A stretch of DNA of 33,690 nt from Psychroflexus gondwanensis ACAM 44 (GTDB lineage Bacteria > Bacteroidota > Bacteroidia > Flavobacteriales > Flavobacteriaceae). The notes under the pieces are model-generated. The model had not been told where the DNA came from and searched no databases. It saw only the letters and a program-made list of their open reading frames with translations. The translations under genes and the position numbers were made by a program. Shown in pieces: positions 16,666 through 24,931 of this stretch. The stretch covers positions 1-33,690 of the forward strand of contig NZ_APLF01000020.1 in the NCBI RefSeq assembly GCF_000355905.1, read 5' to 3'. Each line of letters begins with the position of its first letter. Positions within the stretch are counted from its first letter, which is position 1.

Positions 16666-18924
16666 TTGAAGGAAAAACTCAAACAACTAGAATTGTTTCT
16701 AAAAAGCACCAACTTCGACCGAGGGATTCGGCTTGGGGTGGGAATAGCTGTGCCTTTTGGTGTACTGTACTTTTTAGGGTATTTTGAATATGCATTACCA
16801 GTTGCTGTCGGTGCTTTTTTAAATGCGCCTGGGGATATTCCTGGTAGTAATAAACGTAAAGTTAATGCCGTTTTGATAAGCATTGGGCTAACCATGCTTA
16901 TTACGGGCATCATCTTATTTTTAAAACCTTTTTTAGCCTTTTTGTTGTTGGCCATTACAGTTATTTCGTTTGTAGTGTCGCTCATTTCAGTGTATGGTTT
17001 TAGAGCGTCATTGGTTTCCTTTTCAGGCTTACTCTCCATGGTCATTGCCTTTGCCATTCAAAAAGAAACAGCTCATGAAATTTTGATTCAAGTTGCCTTA
17101 ATGGGAGTTGGTGGTCTATGGTATTTGATTCTATCTTTTATCTTTCAAAAGATTTCCCCCAAAAAAGATCAGAATCAACTCTTGTCAGATACACTCAACC
17201 TCATTGGCGAGTACCTAAAATTAAGAGCAAAACTTTTAACCAAGAAAACGAAGCGTGACGAACGCCTTCAACAAACTTTCGTCCTTCAAAATAAAATCAA
17301 CGATAAGCACGAGACACTTCGAGAAACACTGCTTACGGCGCGTAAACGTTCTGGACGTTCGAGATATGAAGAAAAGCAATTATTGATTTTCCTTTCCTCA
17401 ATCAAGATTTTCGAATTGATAGAAGCTAAACATTTGGATTATAAAACGATCGATGGAATTTTTGGCGAGCGTAAAGAATTTCTAAAAGCTTCCAAAACCC
17501 TGAATAAAATCATGGGTAACCATCTCATACGCTTGTCAGAATTATTGATTCAAAATGATGAAATACCAGATAAAGAACATTTATTAAAGGCATTATCAGA
17601 TGCCAACGATTCCATCTCCAATTATATCGATACCGTGAAATTACCCCAAGCGCGAGAGGGTGCTTTGGTATTGAAAAATCTATACGATTACCAAGAACAA
17701 CTGCTTGAAGAGATTAAAGCTATAAGACGGGTGATGGCAAATGTCCAAGATGCCTCTAAAGTTTCTTTAAAAAGACAAAATTCGAGTCAGTTTTTAACAC
17801 TTCAAGAATACAGACTGAATGTCCTTATTCAAAATTTGAGTTTCGATTCCACCATGTTTAGACATTCCTTACGCCTTAGCATTGCGATGGTCTTGGCCTA
17901 TCTGCTAGGTTTTCTTTTGGATATTCAAAACACCTATTGGATTTTGCTAACCATCATTGTTATTATGCGGCCTAGCTATGGCTTAACCAAAGAACGCTCA
18001 AAAGATCGTATCATTGGAACACTCATAGGGGCTGTAGTGGCTGTTGGTATTGTGCTTATCACCCAAAATGTGGTGGTCTATTCGATATTAGCATTGGTTT
18101 CGTTGATATTTGCCTTTGCATTGATTCAACAAAATTATAAGTCTGCTGCTGCATTAATTACCATCAGTATTGTCTTCGTGTATTCCTTAATTAATCCGGA
18201 TGCCTTCGAGGTCATCCAGTATCGCGTCCTGGACACCATCATTGGGGCCACTATCGCCGTTGTTGCAAACTACACCATATTTCCTAGTTGGGAAGCAAAC
18301 AATCTAAAACAAGTGCTTTTGAATGCTTTAGAGATGAATAAAAAATACCTCTTAGCAACACAGGAATTGTATCAAGATCCCTCAGCAAACAAACTGTCCT
18401 ATAATCTGGCAAGGAAAGACGCCTTTCTGGCGATTAGTAATTTAAATGCAGCCTTCCAAAGATTGACGCAAGATCCAAAATCGAAACAAAATGAATTCCA
18501 ATTAATTTATGAAATGGTGACCCTTAACCAGACCATGATTTCTGCTATTGCGTCCATAGGTAATTTTATCATCACTCATCAAACCACACCTGCTTCGGTA
18601 GAATTCAATCTACTCATCCATAAAATCGCCAACACTTTACAGACGGCTTGTGACAGTTTGGACCATACTCAATTTAAGAAAAAGCTTACTGAAGAAACCG
18701 CGGAAGATGCACAGGAGAAGTTATTGGGCAAATACCAACATTTATCTAGAAAGCGAGATGAAAACATCAGTCAAGGCCATACTGAATTAGACACAGAAAC
18801 GCTTCATGCTCTCCAAGAAGCTTATTTGATATCCAACCACATGGGCTGGTTAAAATCGCTTTCAGAAAACTTAGAAAAGGCAACTGAACGCTATCGGCAT
18901 TCCATTATCGATAGACAATCGTGA
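16666..18924 (+). CDS. FUSC / YccS-YhfK family inner-membrane protein
   Basis: A 752-residue integral membrane protein. It has two blocks of hydrophobic helices, residues about 20-160 and 400-545, each followed by a long helical cytoplasmic domain (about 165-390 and 550-750). The second block carries LRLSIAMVLAYLLGFLL, the core FUSC/aromatic-acid-exporter motif region with NTYWILLTIIVIMRPSYG and KDRIIGTLIGA. Relatives include YccS, YhfK and AaeB, thought to export small acids or similar compounds; the substrate here is unknown. The start must be the TTG at 16666, because an in-frame stop lies about 16615-16617 with no ATG between. Confidence 0.87.
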   Translation: MKEKLKQLELFLKSTNFDRGIRLGVGIAVPFGVLYFLGYFEYALPVAVGAFLNAPGDIPGSNKRKVNAVLISIGLTMLITGIILFLKPFLAFLLLAITVISFVVSLISVYGFRASLVSFSGLLSMVIAFAIQKETAHEILIQVALMGVGGLWYLILSFIFQKISPKKDQNQLLSDTLNLIGEYLKLRAKLLTKKTKRDERLQQTFVLQNKINDKHETLRETLLTARKRSGRSRYEEKQLLIFLSSIKIFELIEAKHLDYKTIDGIFGERKEFLKASKTLNKIMGNHLIRLSELLIQNDEIPDKEHLLKALSDANDSISNYIDTVKLPQAREGALVLKNLYDYQEQLLEEIKAIRRVMANVQDASKVSLKRQNSSQFLTLQEYRLNVLIQNLSFDSTMFRHSLRLSIAMVLAYLLGFLLDIQNTYWILLTIIVIMRPSYGLTKERSKDRIIGTLIGAVVAVGIVLITQNVVVYSILALVSLIFAFALIQQNYKSAAALITISIVFVYSLINPDAFEVIQYRVLDTIIGATIAVVANYTIFPSWEANNLKQVLLNALEMNKKYLLATQELYQDPSANKLSYNLARKDAFLAISNLNAAFQRLTQDPKSKQNEFQLIYEMVTLNQTMISAIASIGNFIITHQTTPASVEFNLLIHKIANTLQTACDSLDHTQFKKKLTEETAEDAQEKLLGKYQHLSRKRDENISQGHTELDTETLHALQEAYLISNHMGWLKSLSENLEKATERYRHSIIDRQS

Positions 18925-19154
18925 AGTGATGAATGTTTTGGATATATGGTTATTCTTATCCTACCACAAAAGTGTTTATCATGCATATATTATATCATCT
19001 TTGGTTAACAAAAATTCAGAATTATACAATTCATCTATAATGTCCAAAATCAATAAACTTCAGTTGGAAATAGGCGTCATGAAACACAGTCGCAACGATT
19101 AGTTATTCTACTAGTCTTTTCGCTGGCAGGTTTGGTGAGTATGTGTTAGATTAG

Positions 19155-19166
19155 GCGTTTTAACGC
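19155..19166. promoter_or_regulatory. Candidate operator palindrome before the MFS gene
   Basis: GCGTTTTAACGC has 5-bp perfect arms around TT, and the half-site AGGCGTTAAG recurs at 19183-19192, directly before the MFS start. The spaced GGCGTT half-sites suggest a regulator-binding region. The remaining 200 bp of this intergenic stretch holds nothing I recognise. Confidence 0.3.
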
Positions 19167-19213
19167 TACATTCATTTTACGAAGGCGTTAAGTGAAATTG
19201 AATACTATTCTAA

Positions 19214-20404
19214 GTGAAACACTCTAAATTAATACTTCCAGTAATTGTTTTCTCTCAGTTTTGCTGCACCTCGCTTTGGTTTGCCGGAAATGGTGTTATA
19301 AACAATCTTGTTATAAATTTTGATCTTGGTGTGAGTGCTTTGGGGCACTTAACTTCAGCCGTACAATTTGGATTTATCATTGGGACTTTGATTTTCGCTA
19401 TTTTGACAATTGCAGATCGCTTTTCACCTTCAAAAGTTTTTTTAGTCAGTGCTTTATTGGGATCACTCTTCAACTTAGGAGTCATATGGGAGGCAAACCA
19501 TTTATTGAGTTTACTTTCACTTCGTTTCTTTACAGGCTTTTTTCTCGCGGGTATCTATCCAGTTGGGATGAAAATTGCCGCGGATTATTATGAAAAAGGA
19601 CTCGGCAAGTCGCTGGGATTTTTAGTTGGCGCCTTAGTGTTGGGTACTGCATTTCCTCATTTGTTAAAAGAAATGACCCTTGTGTATTCTTGGAAATCGG
19701 TTTTGATAACAACTTCATCTCTCGGGGTTTTAGGAGGTTTGCTAATGGTTATACTGGTGCCAGATGGTCCGTTCAGAAAACAAAGCAAACGAACAGATCT
19801 ATCAGCATTTTTTAGTGTATTCCGAAATATAAAATTTCGGTCTGTGGCTTTCGGATATTTTGGACACATGTGGGAGTTGTACGCTTTTTGGGCATTTGTA
19901 CCCATCATGCTAAAAAAATACAGCACAGAACATCCACAAGTCATATTCAATATTCCATTATTATCATTTCTAATCATTGGAGTAGGAGCGATGGGCTGTA
20001 TATTCAGCGGTTACCTCTCACAAGTTCTAGGAACCAAACGAACAGCATTTATAGCCCTTCTTTTATCCTGTGGATGTTGCCTTATTTCTCCATGGGTATT
20101 TACGAGTGAATTTGAAAGTTTCTTTCTTGGATTTCTTATTTTTTGGGGAATAGTGGTGATTGCAGATTCACCGCTTTTATCTACACTTGTTGCTCAGAAT
20201 GCGCCAGCAGAGATGAAAGGCACCGCACTTACTATTGTAAATTGTATAGGGTATTCCATAACCATAATTAGCATTCAAATAATGACTATGATGATAGAAC
20301 TAACCGATTCAAATAGTATTTATGTACTTTTAGCTCTAGGCCCTATTTTAGGTTTGATTGCGCTAAGACGCAAAACTGTACTTGTCCTTTCCCACAACAT
20401 TTAA
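19214..20404 (+). CDS. MFS transporter
   Basis: A 396-residue major facilitator superfamily permease with about 12 hydrophobic helices. The loop 2-3 region contains ADRFSPSKVFLVS and the chain keeps FTGFFLAGIYPVGMKIAADYYEKGLGKSLG in helices 4-5, typical of MFS carriers. A central cytoplasmic loop follows PDGPFRKQSKRTD. The substrate cannot be inferred. The start is GTG at 19214 with a TAA immediately upstream in frame. The gene stands alone with a candidate palindromic operator 48 bp before the start. Confidence 0.87.
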   Translation: MKHSKLILPVIVFSQFCCTSLWFAGNGVINNLVINFDLGVSALGHLTSAVQFGFIIGTLIFAILTIADRFSPSKVFLVSALLGSLFNLGVIWEANHLLSLLSLRFFTGFFLAGIYPVGMKIAADYYEKGLGKSLGFLVGALVLGTAFPHLLKEMTLVYSWKSVLITTSSLGVLGGLLMVILVPDGPFRKQSKRTDLSAFFSVFRNIKFRSVAFGYFGHMWELYAFWAFVPIMLKKYSTEHPQVIFNIPLLSFLIIGVGAMGCIFSGYLSQVLGTKRTAFIALLLSCGCCLISPWVFTSEFESFFLGFLIFWGIVVIADSPLLSTLVAQNAPAEMKGTALTIVNCIGYSITIISIQIMTMMIELTDSNSIYVLLALGPILGLIALRRKTVLVLSHNI

Positions 20405-20534
20405 ATCGCACCAAACCTACTAAAGCTTTTTAATATAGGTGATTTAATAACTGATGAGATCAACAAGAGAAAATTCAGTAAAACTTATACTTTAAATGTA
20501 TAATTAAGGAGTTTAGATATAATCGATACTGTGT

Positions 20535-20651
20535 ATGACTCTGTTGATTTAAGAGTTTTGCAAATTTTTTGAAGCCAGAAGGATTGTTTTTAAACTGATG
20601 ATAATTACCATCGGAATCCGTGAAGTCGAAAACTAAATGGCTAATATCAAT
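20535..20651 (-). pseudogene. IS110-family transposase remnant (N-terminal DEDD region)
   Basis: The minus strand reads IDISHLVFDFTDSDGNYHQF and then KNNPSGFKKFAKLLNQQSH over 39 codons. This matches the start of IS110-type DEDD transposases, where GIDISK carries the first catalytic Asp and NxxxGFKKFxKLL follows. A stop replaces the expected Gly before IDIS, and the expected VMEATGYY never appears. Only this scrap of the element is left, in the 464-bp gap between the MFS gene and the next lipoprotein. No other gene was seen in that gap. Confidence 0.6.
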
Positions 20652-20868
20652 TTATTCCTCTCTTATGTTATTTCCAATTAATACATAAATGTAATAGAAA
20701 TCAAACTTAAGGCGTGTATAATTAATTGCTTGGTTCTAGCCTACTTACGAATTCCAAAGCGTCGGGACTCGCAGATTTTCTAGTTCGTTTTTATTTGCTA
20801 TATTAGTGCATGAGACACTCAACCAATTATACTCAAGAGCGTTGTCAGTAATTTAAAGTCAAGATAAT

Positions 20869-21330
20869 ATGAAAAATCTAATAATTGCCTTAATGATGAT
20901 ATCTTTCCTATTTTCCTGTCAGGAACCTGAAAACAAGTATTCAGAAACTGACATAAATACGATTGAATTCTACAATTATAAAGGTGAAAAAATATCCAAA
21001 GATGATATAATAGAAGAATGGAACAAGCGCATCCAGAAAAAAGAAAAACTTAACGTTAGTGTTAAAAGTATTGAAATTAAATATCTAAACGATGAATCTA
21101 CAAACGAAGAAAAAATTGTTTTGATAGGAAATACTAATAAAAATTCCACAAAAACAGCAACTGAACTTATTAAGTATGAAAGTGGACTTAGACTTAGTGA
21201 AATGCTTGCTACTTGTTCGAATTGTGAAAATGATGATTTAAATATCGGTATTAAAGAAGGATATTGGTACTGTAAAAGTAGTAACGAAAACTCTGATTGC
21301 ACCAAAATATCGACACTACAATATGATTAA
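20869..21330 (+). CDS. Hypothetical lipoprotein
   Basis: A 153-residue predicted lipoprotein. The signal peptide MKNLIIALMMISFLFSC ends in a lipobox with Cys17. The mature part is charged, with strands (LNVSVKSIEIKYLN, EEKIVLIGNTN) and two Cys clusters near the C-terminus (CSNCEND and CKSS...DCTK). I do not recognise the family. It stands alone, flanked by GCGTTGTCAGTAA at 20839-20851 and by TTACAACGACGC just after the stop, roughly inverted relative to each other. This flanking pattern suggests an acquired single-gene insert. Confidence 0.65.
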   Translation: MKNLIIALMMISFLFSCQEPENKYSETDINTIEFYNYKGEKISKDDIIEEWNKRIQKKEKLNVSVKSIEIKYLNDESTNEEKIVLIGNTNKNSTKTATELIKYESGLRLSEMLATCSNCENDDLNIGIKEGYWYCKSSNENSDCTKISTLQYD

Positions 21331-21634
21331 AACTACTTACAACGACGCATAAAAACAACGGCGAAATTCTGTACTGAAATTAAAGTTTTCGTATTTCAAG
21401 AAAATTAATTTTAATCTGAAAAATTTGTGCATTTAAGCTAGCCTCTGTTCTTATGCTCGAGCCGCTACAGCACATTTGAAAAAAAACAACCTGAATTCAG
21501 TAATACTCGAATCAATACTTGATTGCGTTTCCACAAATTATCCAAATAATTTTATTACAGATTGGGAATTAGAATTCAATCATCAACAGGTTGAACTAAA
21601 CAATAACATAGAACTTGAGTTTAAAATCAACTGA
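21331..21634 (+). other. Gap with an unrecognised 51-codon open frame
   Basis: Within this 300-bp stretch a frame from a TTG at 21476 to TGA at 21632 reads KKNNLNSVILESILDCVS and ends NNNIELEFKIN. It is in the same frame as the regulator ruin that follows. It may be the tail of a lost gene; there is no start context and no family match. Confidence 0.3.
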
Positions 21635-22123
21635 AATTTAATAAGTATTGATAATACAGACCTAACAGGTTTCAAAAACCTGTTAGGTCTAAAAGAAACC
21701 CTAATTTCCATTTTAAAAAAAAACGGATTCTCATTGATTGACAGTCCCGAAAAACAGTTGATAGAGCAAGTAAAAATTGAACTTATAAAATTACTGCAAC
21801 AATTGCCTCTATATATTAACACGAAATTGTCCACCTTTCTCGAAGAAAAATTGCGAAAGGAATATTCAAAAACCAGCAAGTTGTTTTCAATACATGAAGG
21901 AATTACCATCGAATAATATTTCATCAAATTGAAAATTGAAAAAGTAAAAGAGCTCATTCAAAACCAAGAATACAATTTTACCGAAATGGGGCAATTGCTA
22001 AATTATAGTCATATCAATCATTTAAGTAGGCAATTTAAAGTCGAAACAGGATTAAGTCTTTCTCAATACAAAGCTGAACAAAGAAAGGTCAGAAACCCAT
22101 TAGACCAAATTGTATTGATATAA
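21635..22123 (+). pseudogene. Broken AraC-type regulator of the copper island
   Basis: One frame reads GLKETLISILKKNGFSLIDS, a linker helix (QLIEQVKIELIKLLQQ), SKLFSIHEGITIE, a TAA stop at 21914, then YFIKLKIEKVKELI and a helix-turn-helix (MGQLLNYSHINHLSRQF, ETGLSLSQY). Small AraC regulators of flavobacteria next to copper genes have an HMA-like N-terminus followed by exactly this arrangement, with Lys where the stop now stands (AAA to TAA). The N-terminal HMA part is missing and a 33-bp palindrome is read through in frame just before the homology begins. The two halves are each open from local TTG codons but are unlikely to function alone. Confidence 0.75.
21658..21690. repeat. REP-like palindrome, family 1 (copy 1)
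   Basis: AGACCTAACAGGTTT, a three-base centre, then AAACCTGTTAGGTCT form a 33-bp perfect palindrome. It is the same unit as those around the RAYT gene at 24059. Here it lies in frame within the regulator ruin and is translated as TDLTGFKNLLGL. Confidence 0.92.
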
Positions 22124-22193
22124 ACCAGAATTATGACACGACGCGCTGAAAATCAGTCTTATTTTTATACAAACTACAGAAAAAAATAAATAG

Positions 22194-22700
22194 ATGATAA
22201 TGAGACTATTAGTGCTGCTCTTGTTCTGTATTTCCTTAGGGGCAAATGCACAATTAACGGCAAATAAAACGGAAGAAAATAGGCAAGCTGTCCATCAGGA
22301 AATCATTTCAAACCCCGTTAAATTGACCAACTTCATCAGTGAGATTCGAAAAAATGAAGAAGCCAAACTGATATTGATGAAAGGCCACATGGAACAGATG
22401 GAGTCTGGAAATATGAAAATGATGATGGAGAAAAACCCTGAAATGCAAGAAAATATGCAAGCTCATATGCAGAAGATGATGGAGAATAATCCTGAAATGA
22501 TGCAAAAGATGCATTCCAAAATGTTGGATAAAATGATGGAGAGCGTAAAGGGTCGTAAAATGTTGATGGATAAAATTCAGTCTAACGGAAAGATGAAAGA
22601 AGATATGAAAGCAAAGATGATGCAAATGATGGATCAAAACCCTGAAATGATGAAAGGAATGATGCAAAAGTTGAAGGGGAAAATGAAGAATAAAGGATAA
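22194..22700 (+). CDS. Methionine-rich secreted protein, probable copper binding
   Basis: A 168-residue exported protein: the signal peptide ends LGANAQ, followed by a helical domain (residues 20-65) and then an extremely Met-rich, Lys-rich tail. The tail has three related units carrying NPEM (MMMEKNPEM, MMENNPEMM, MMDQNPEMM). Clustered Met thioethers bind Cu(I), so a periplasmic copper sponge or chaperone role is an inference supported by its place at the head of a DUF302-DUF3347-CopA cluster. The start may be 22194 or the second ATG at 22200 (MRLLVLLLF). It follows the broken regulator by 70 bp. Confidence 0.78.
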   Translation: MIMRLLVLLLFCISLGANAQLTANKTEENRQAVHQEIISNPVKLTNFISEIRKNEEAKLILMKGHMEQMESGNMKMMMEKNPEMQENMQAHMQKMMENNPEMMQKMHSKMLDKMMESVKGRKMLMDKIQSNGKMKEDMKAKMMQMMDQNPEMMKGMMQKLKGKMKNKG

Positions 22701-22770
22701 TAAATTCCCGCCTTAACTATTTAGGCAATTGTAAATAAAAATAATTAATTAACTTTAAAACGTTATCACT

Positions 22771-22962
22771 ATGATGATGTGGTGGTGGATACTCGTTCCG
22801 GCCGTCATTGTATTAGGCGTATTTTTTTACAATGGAAGAAATAGACAGAATACCTTAAAGAGAGAAAATCCTATGGATATTCTGGACAAGCGGCTCGCTA
22901 AGGGTGAAATATCCAAAGAAGAATATGAAGAACAAAAACGAACGTTGAACACTAAAAATTAA
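22771..22962 (+). CDS. SHOCT-domain small membrane protein
   Basis: A 63-residue protein: one membrane helix (WWWILVPAVIVLGVFFY), a basic linker, then a C-terminal SHOCT motif (PMDILDKRLAKGEISKEEYE). SHOCT modules are short oligomerisation-type tails on many membrane proteins; no enzymatic function is known. It is 70 bp after the Met-rich gene and 6 bp before the DUF302 gene, so it belongs to the same operon. The start is an ATG with two further Met codons behind it. Confidence 0.85.
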   Translation: MMMWWWILVPAVIVLGVFFYNGRNRQNTLKRENPMDILDKRLAKGEISKEEYEEQKRTLNTKN

Positions 22963-22968
22963 AAAACA

Positions 22969-23355
22969 ATGAAGTATTATTTTAATAAAACAATACAAGG
23001 TACTTTTCAAGAGGTTATCGATAAAGCCAAGAAAGGATTGAAAGAAGAAGGGTTTGGCATACTCACAGAAATCGATATAAAAGAAACCATGAAACAGAAA
23101 CTCGATGTGGATTTCAAGCAGTACAAAATTCTTGGTGCCTGCAATCCGCCTTTTGCCTATAAAGCCTTGCAGGCAGAAGATAAAATAGGCACGATGTTGC
23201 CCTGTAATGTCATTGTACAGGAAATTAAAACGGACGTGATTGAAGTAGCTGCGGTCAACCCGATGGCGTCTATGCAAGCTGTAAATAATGAAAAATTGAA
23301 TGACATTGCCAACGAAATAACTGCAATGCTGGAAAAAGTAATTGAAAGACTGTAA
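22969..23355 (+). CDS. DUF302 domain protein
   Basis: A 128-residue DUF302 protein. The family fold is seen in FQEVIDKAKKGLKEEGFGIL, the conserved region KILGACNPPFAYKAL, then GTMLPCNVIVQEI and a closing segment VAAVNPMASMQ. The CNPP and LPCNV cysteines are usual in this family. No signal peptide is present. The function of DUF302 is not established, but it recurs with copper and sulfur genes, as here. It sits 6 bp behind the SHOCT gene and 49 bp before the DUF3347 lipoprotein. Confidence 0.9.
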   Translation: MKYYFNKTIQGTFQEVIDKAKKGLKEEGFGILTEIDIKETMKQKLDVDFKQYKILGACNPPFAYKALQAEDKIGTMLPCNVIVQEIKTDVIEVAAVNPMASMQAVNNEKLNDIANEITAMLEKVIERL

Positions 23356-23404
23356 GGTCACCCTACAAATTGATAATTATAAACAGAAACTTAAATTTAA
23401 AACA

Positions 23405-23995
23405 ATGAGTAAATTAAAATCAACATTAGGTGTAGTTGCGATAGCATTTATAACCTTAACAGCAGTGTCTTGTAAAGATGCAAACAAAAATGAAGCGCCT
23501 ACACCAATGGTCAATCAAATGCATCAAGAAACAATGACTGATAGCGAAGCTATGGCAATAAATAGTAGTCAGGATTCAAAGGCTGAAGTTATTTTAAAAG
23601 ACTACTTCAACCTGAAAAATGCTTTGGTAGGCGATGATAACGCAAAAGCTAAAGACTTAGGAATGGCATTGACACAATCTCTAAAATCTTTTGATGTGTC
23701 AAGTTATTCTGATACTAAGCAATCAGAATTGAAGAATATTATTATAGATGCCACAGAACACGCGGAGCACATATCAGAAAGTGATATAGCTCACCAGCGA
23801 GAACATTTCAAAATCTTAAGCAAAGACATTACAGATATGGTCGCTATTACAGGAACAAACAAGAAGTTGTACGAGCAATTTTGTCCTATGTACGATGGTG
23901 GCAGTGCTTGGTTGAGTATGGAAGAAGATATTAAAAATCCTTACTACGGTAGCCAAATGCTTAATTGCGGTAAAGTACAGCGAGAGATCAACTAA
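23405..23995 (+). CDS. DUF3347 domain lipoprotein
   Basis: A 196-residue predicted lipoprotein: signal peptide with lipobox AVSC (Cys21), a low-complexity linker with Met and His (MVNQMHQETM), then a DUF3347 domain. The domain shows ILKDYFNLKNALVGDDNAKA, HQREHFKILSKDITDM, and the conserved YEQFCPMYDGG...W and YYGSQMLNCGKV ends. DUF3347 is found in CusB-type efflux adaptors and copper-island proteins, where the CPM motif may bind metal. The frame remains open to a TTG at 23342 that overlaps DUF302, but only the ATG at 23405 gives a signal peptide. Confidence 0.88.
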   Translation: MSKLKSTLGVVAIAFITLTAVSCKDANKNEAPTPMVNQMHQETMTDSEAMAINSSQDSKAEVILKDYFNLKNALVGDDNAKAKDLGMALTQSLKSFDVSSYSDTKQSELKNIIIDATEHAEHISESDIAHQREHFKILSKDITDMVAITGTNKKLYEQFCPMYDGGSAWLSMEEDIKNPYYGSQMLNCGKVQREIN

Positions 23996-24010
23996 AAGCT
24001 AAGCCTAACC

Positions 24011-24043
24011 AGACCTAACAGGTTTTAAAAACCTGTTAGGTCT
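24011..24043. repeat. REP-like palindrome, family 1 (copy 2, upstream of RAYT)
   Basis: AGACCTAACAGGTTT, a three-base centre and the exact inverse arm, 33 bp in all. It ends 15 bp before the RAYT start codon and begins 15 bp after the DUF3347 stop. Its position directly before the transposase gene is what is expected of a REP/RAYT unit. Confidence 0.92.
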
Positions 24044-24058
24044 CCTAAACAACCAGCT

Positions 24059-24646
24059 ATGAAATACCAACCCTTTGAAGCAGGGCATTTTTTCCACATC
24101 TACAACCGTGGGAATAATAAGGAGCACATTTTTCTGGAGCAGGACAATTACATTTATTTTTTGTCATTGGTAAAGAAATATTTGTTTAACAAAGGCGATG
24201 TGTATAGTTATTGTTTGTTACCTAATCATTTTCATATTCTCTTCCGCTTTAAGAAAAATGAAAAACTTCCCACAACCATAAAGGAAGGAAAGCATAAATT
24301 GTATCAACCCATTTCTAATATGTTGAACGCCTACACGAAGGCGATTAATAAAAGCAACAATAGGAGAGGTAGCCTATTCCAAGAGCATTTAAAACGGATC
24401 AAAATTACTGATGAAAACTATTTGAAAAATCTGATAATCTATATCAACACAAATCCTTCTCACCATCAGATTGCTAATTATGAAACCTATGCCTATTCTT
24501 CGTATTTATCTCTTATAAGCGAAAAAACAAGCCTCTTAAAACGAAAGGAAGTGATAGAATACTTTGATGATAAAGATAATTTTAAATCTGTTCTCGCATC
24601 AAGAAGAATGGATACTGAAGGTATGGAAGATATTGTATTAGAATAA
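24059..24646 (+). CDS. REP-associated tyrosine transposase (RAYT, Y1/HUH)
   Basis: A 195-residue single-strand transposase of the Y1 HUH superfamily. The N-terminal HIYNRG motif is at 13-18, the metal-binding HUH motif in LLPNHFHILFRF (His57, His59), and the candidate catalytic Tyr128 in LIIYINTNP. The helix GSLFQEHLKRI between them is usual for RAYTs. RAYTs nick and move REP hairpins; no IS ends like those of IS200/IS605 are seen. It sits inside a copper operon, 15 bp after a perfect 33-bp palindrome and 15 bp before an array of the same palindrome, so the sequence itself points to its partner REP. Confidence 0.92.
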   Translation: MKYQPFEAGHFFHIYNRGNNKEHIFLEQDNYIYFLSLVKKYLFNKGDVYSYCLLPNHFHILFRFKKNEKLPTTIKEGKHKLYQPISNMLNAYTKAINKSNNRRGSLFQEHLKRIKITDENYLKNLIIYINTNPSHHQIANYETYAYSSYLSLISEKTSLLKRKEVIEYFDDKDNFKSVLASRRMDTEGMEDIVLE

Positions 24647-24661
24647 TATCAAGATGAAAAG

Positions 24662-24931
24662 CCTAACAGGTTTTGAAACCTGTTAAGTTTGCTTCTGTTA
24701 AAAAAATTGAGACAAAATGAAACACACTCACACGTTCAGACCTAACAGGTTTTTGAAACCTGTTAAGTTTGCTTCTGTTAAAAAAAATTGAGACAAAATG
24801 AAACACACTCACACGTTCAGACCTAACAGGTTTTTGAAACCTGTTAAGTTTGCTTCTGTTAAAAAAATTGAGATAAAATGAAACACACTCACACGTTCAG
24901 ACCTAACAGGTTTTTGAAACCTGTTAGGTCT
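24662..24931. repeat. Tandem array of about 80-bp units containing REP palindromes
   Basis: Four palindromes (from about 24662, 24738, 24819 and 24899) are spaced 79-81 bp. Between them is a repeated spacer with CTTCTGTTAAAAAAATTGAG and AAAATGAAACACACTCACAC, which varies by one A in the A-tract and one C/T. The first three palindromes have a decayed right arm (GTTAAGTTT); only the last is a perfect 33-mer ending GTTAGGTCT. The spacer encodes the peptide MKHTHTFRPNRFLKP in units 2-4, the first four codons matching the start of copA (MKHTY). The remaining 130 bp to copA holds no further repeat. Confidence 0.92.

Noticed and set aside
22308-22667. 119-residue His-rich open frame on the minus strand
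   Set aside because: It is the reverse reading of the Met-rich gene (CAT is the complement of ATG) and has no start context or independent support.
22855-23361. 168-residue minus-strand open frame rich in Phe and Tyr
   Set aside because: It is antisense to the SHOCT and DUF302 genes, which are clear family members; composition is that of a shadow frame.
24662-24931. CRISPR array
   Set aside because: The units are about 80 bp with identical spacers and internal palindromes; a CRISPR has short repeats with different spacers, and no cas genes are present.
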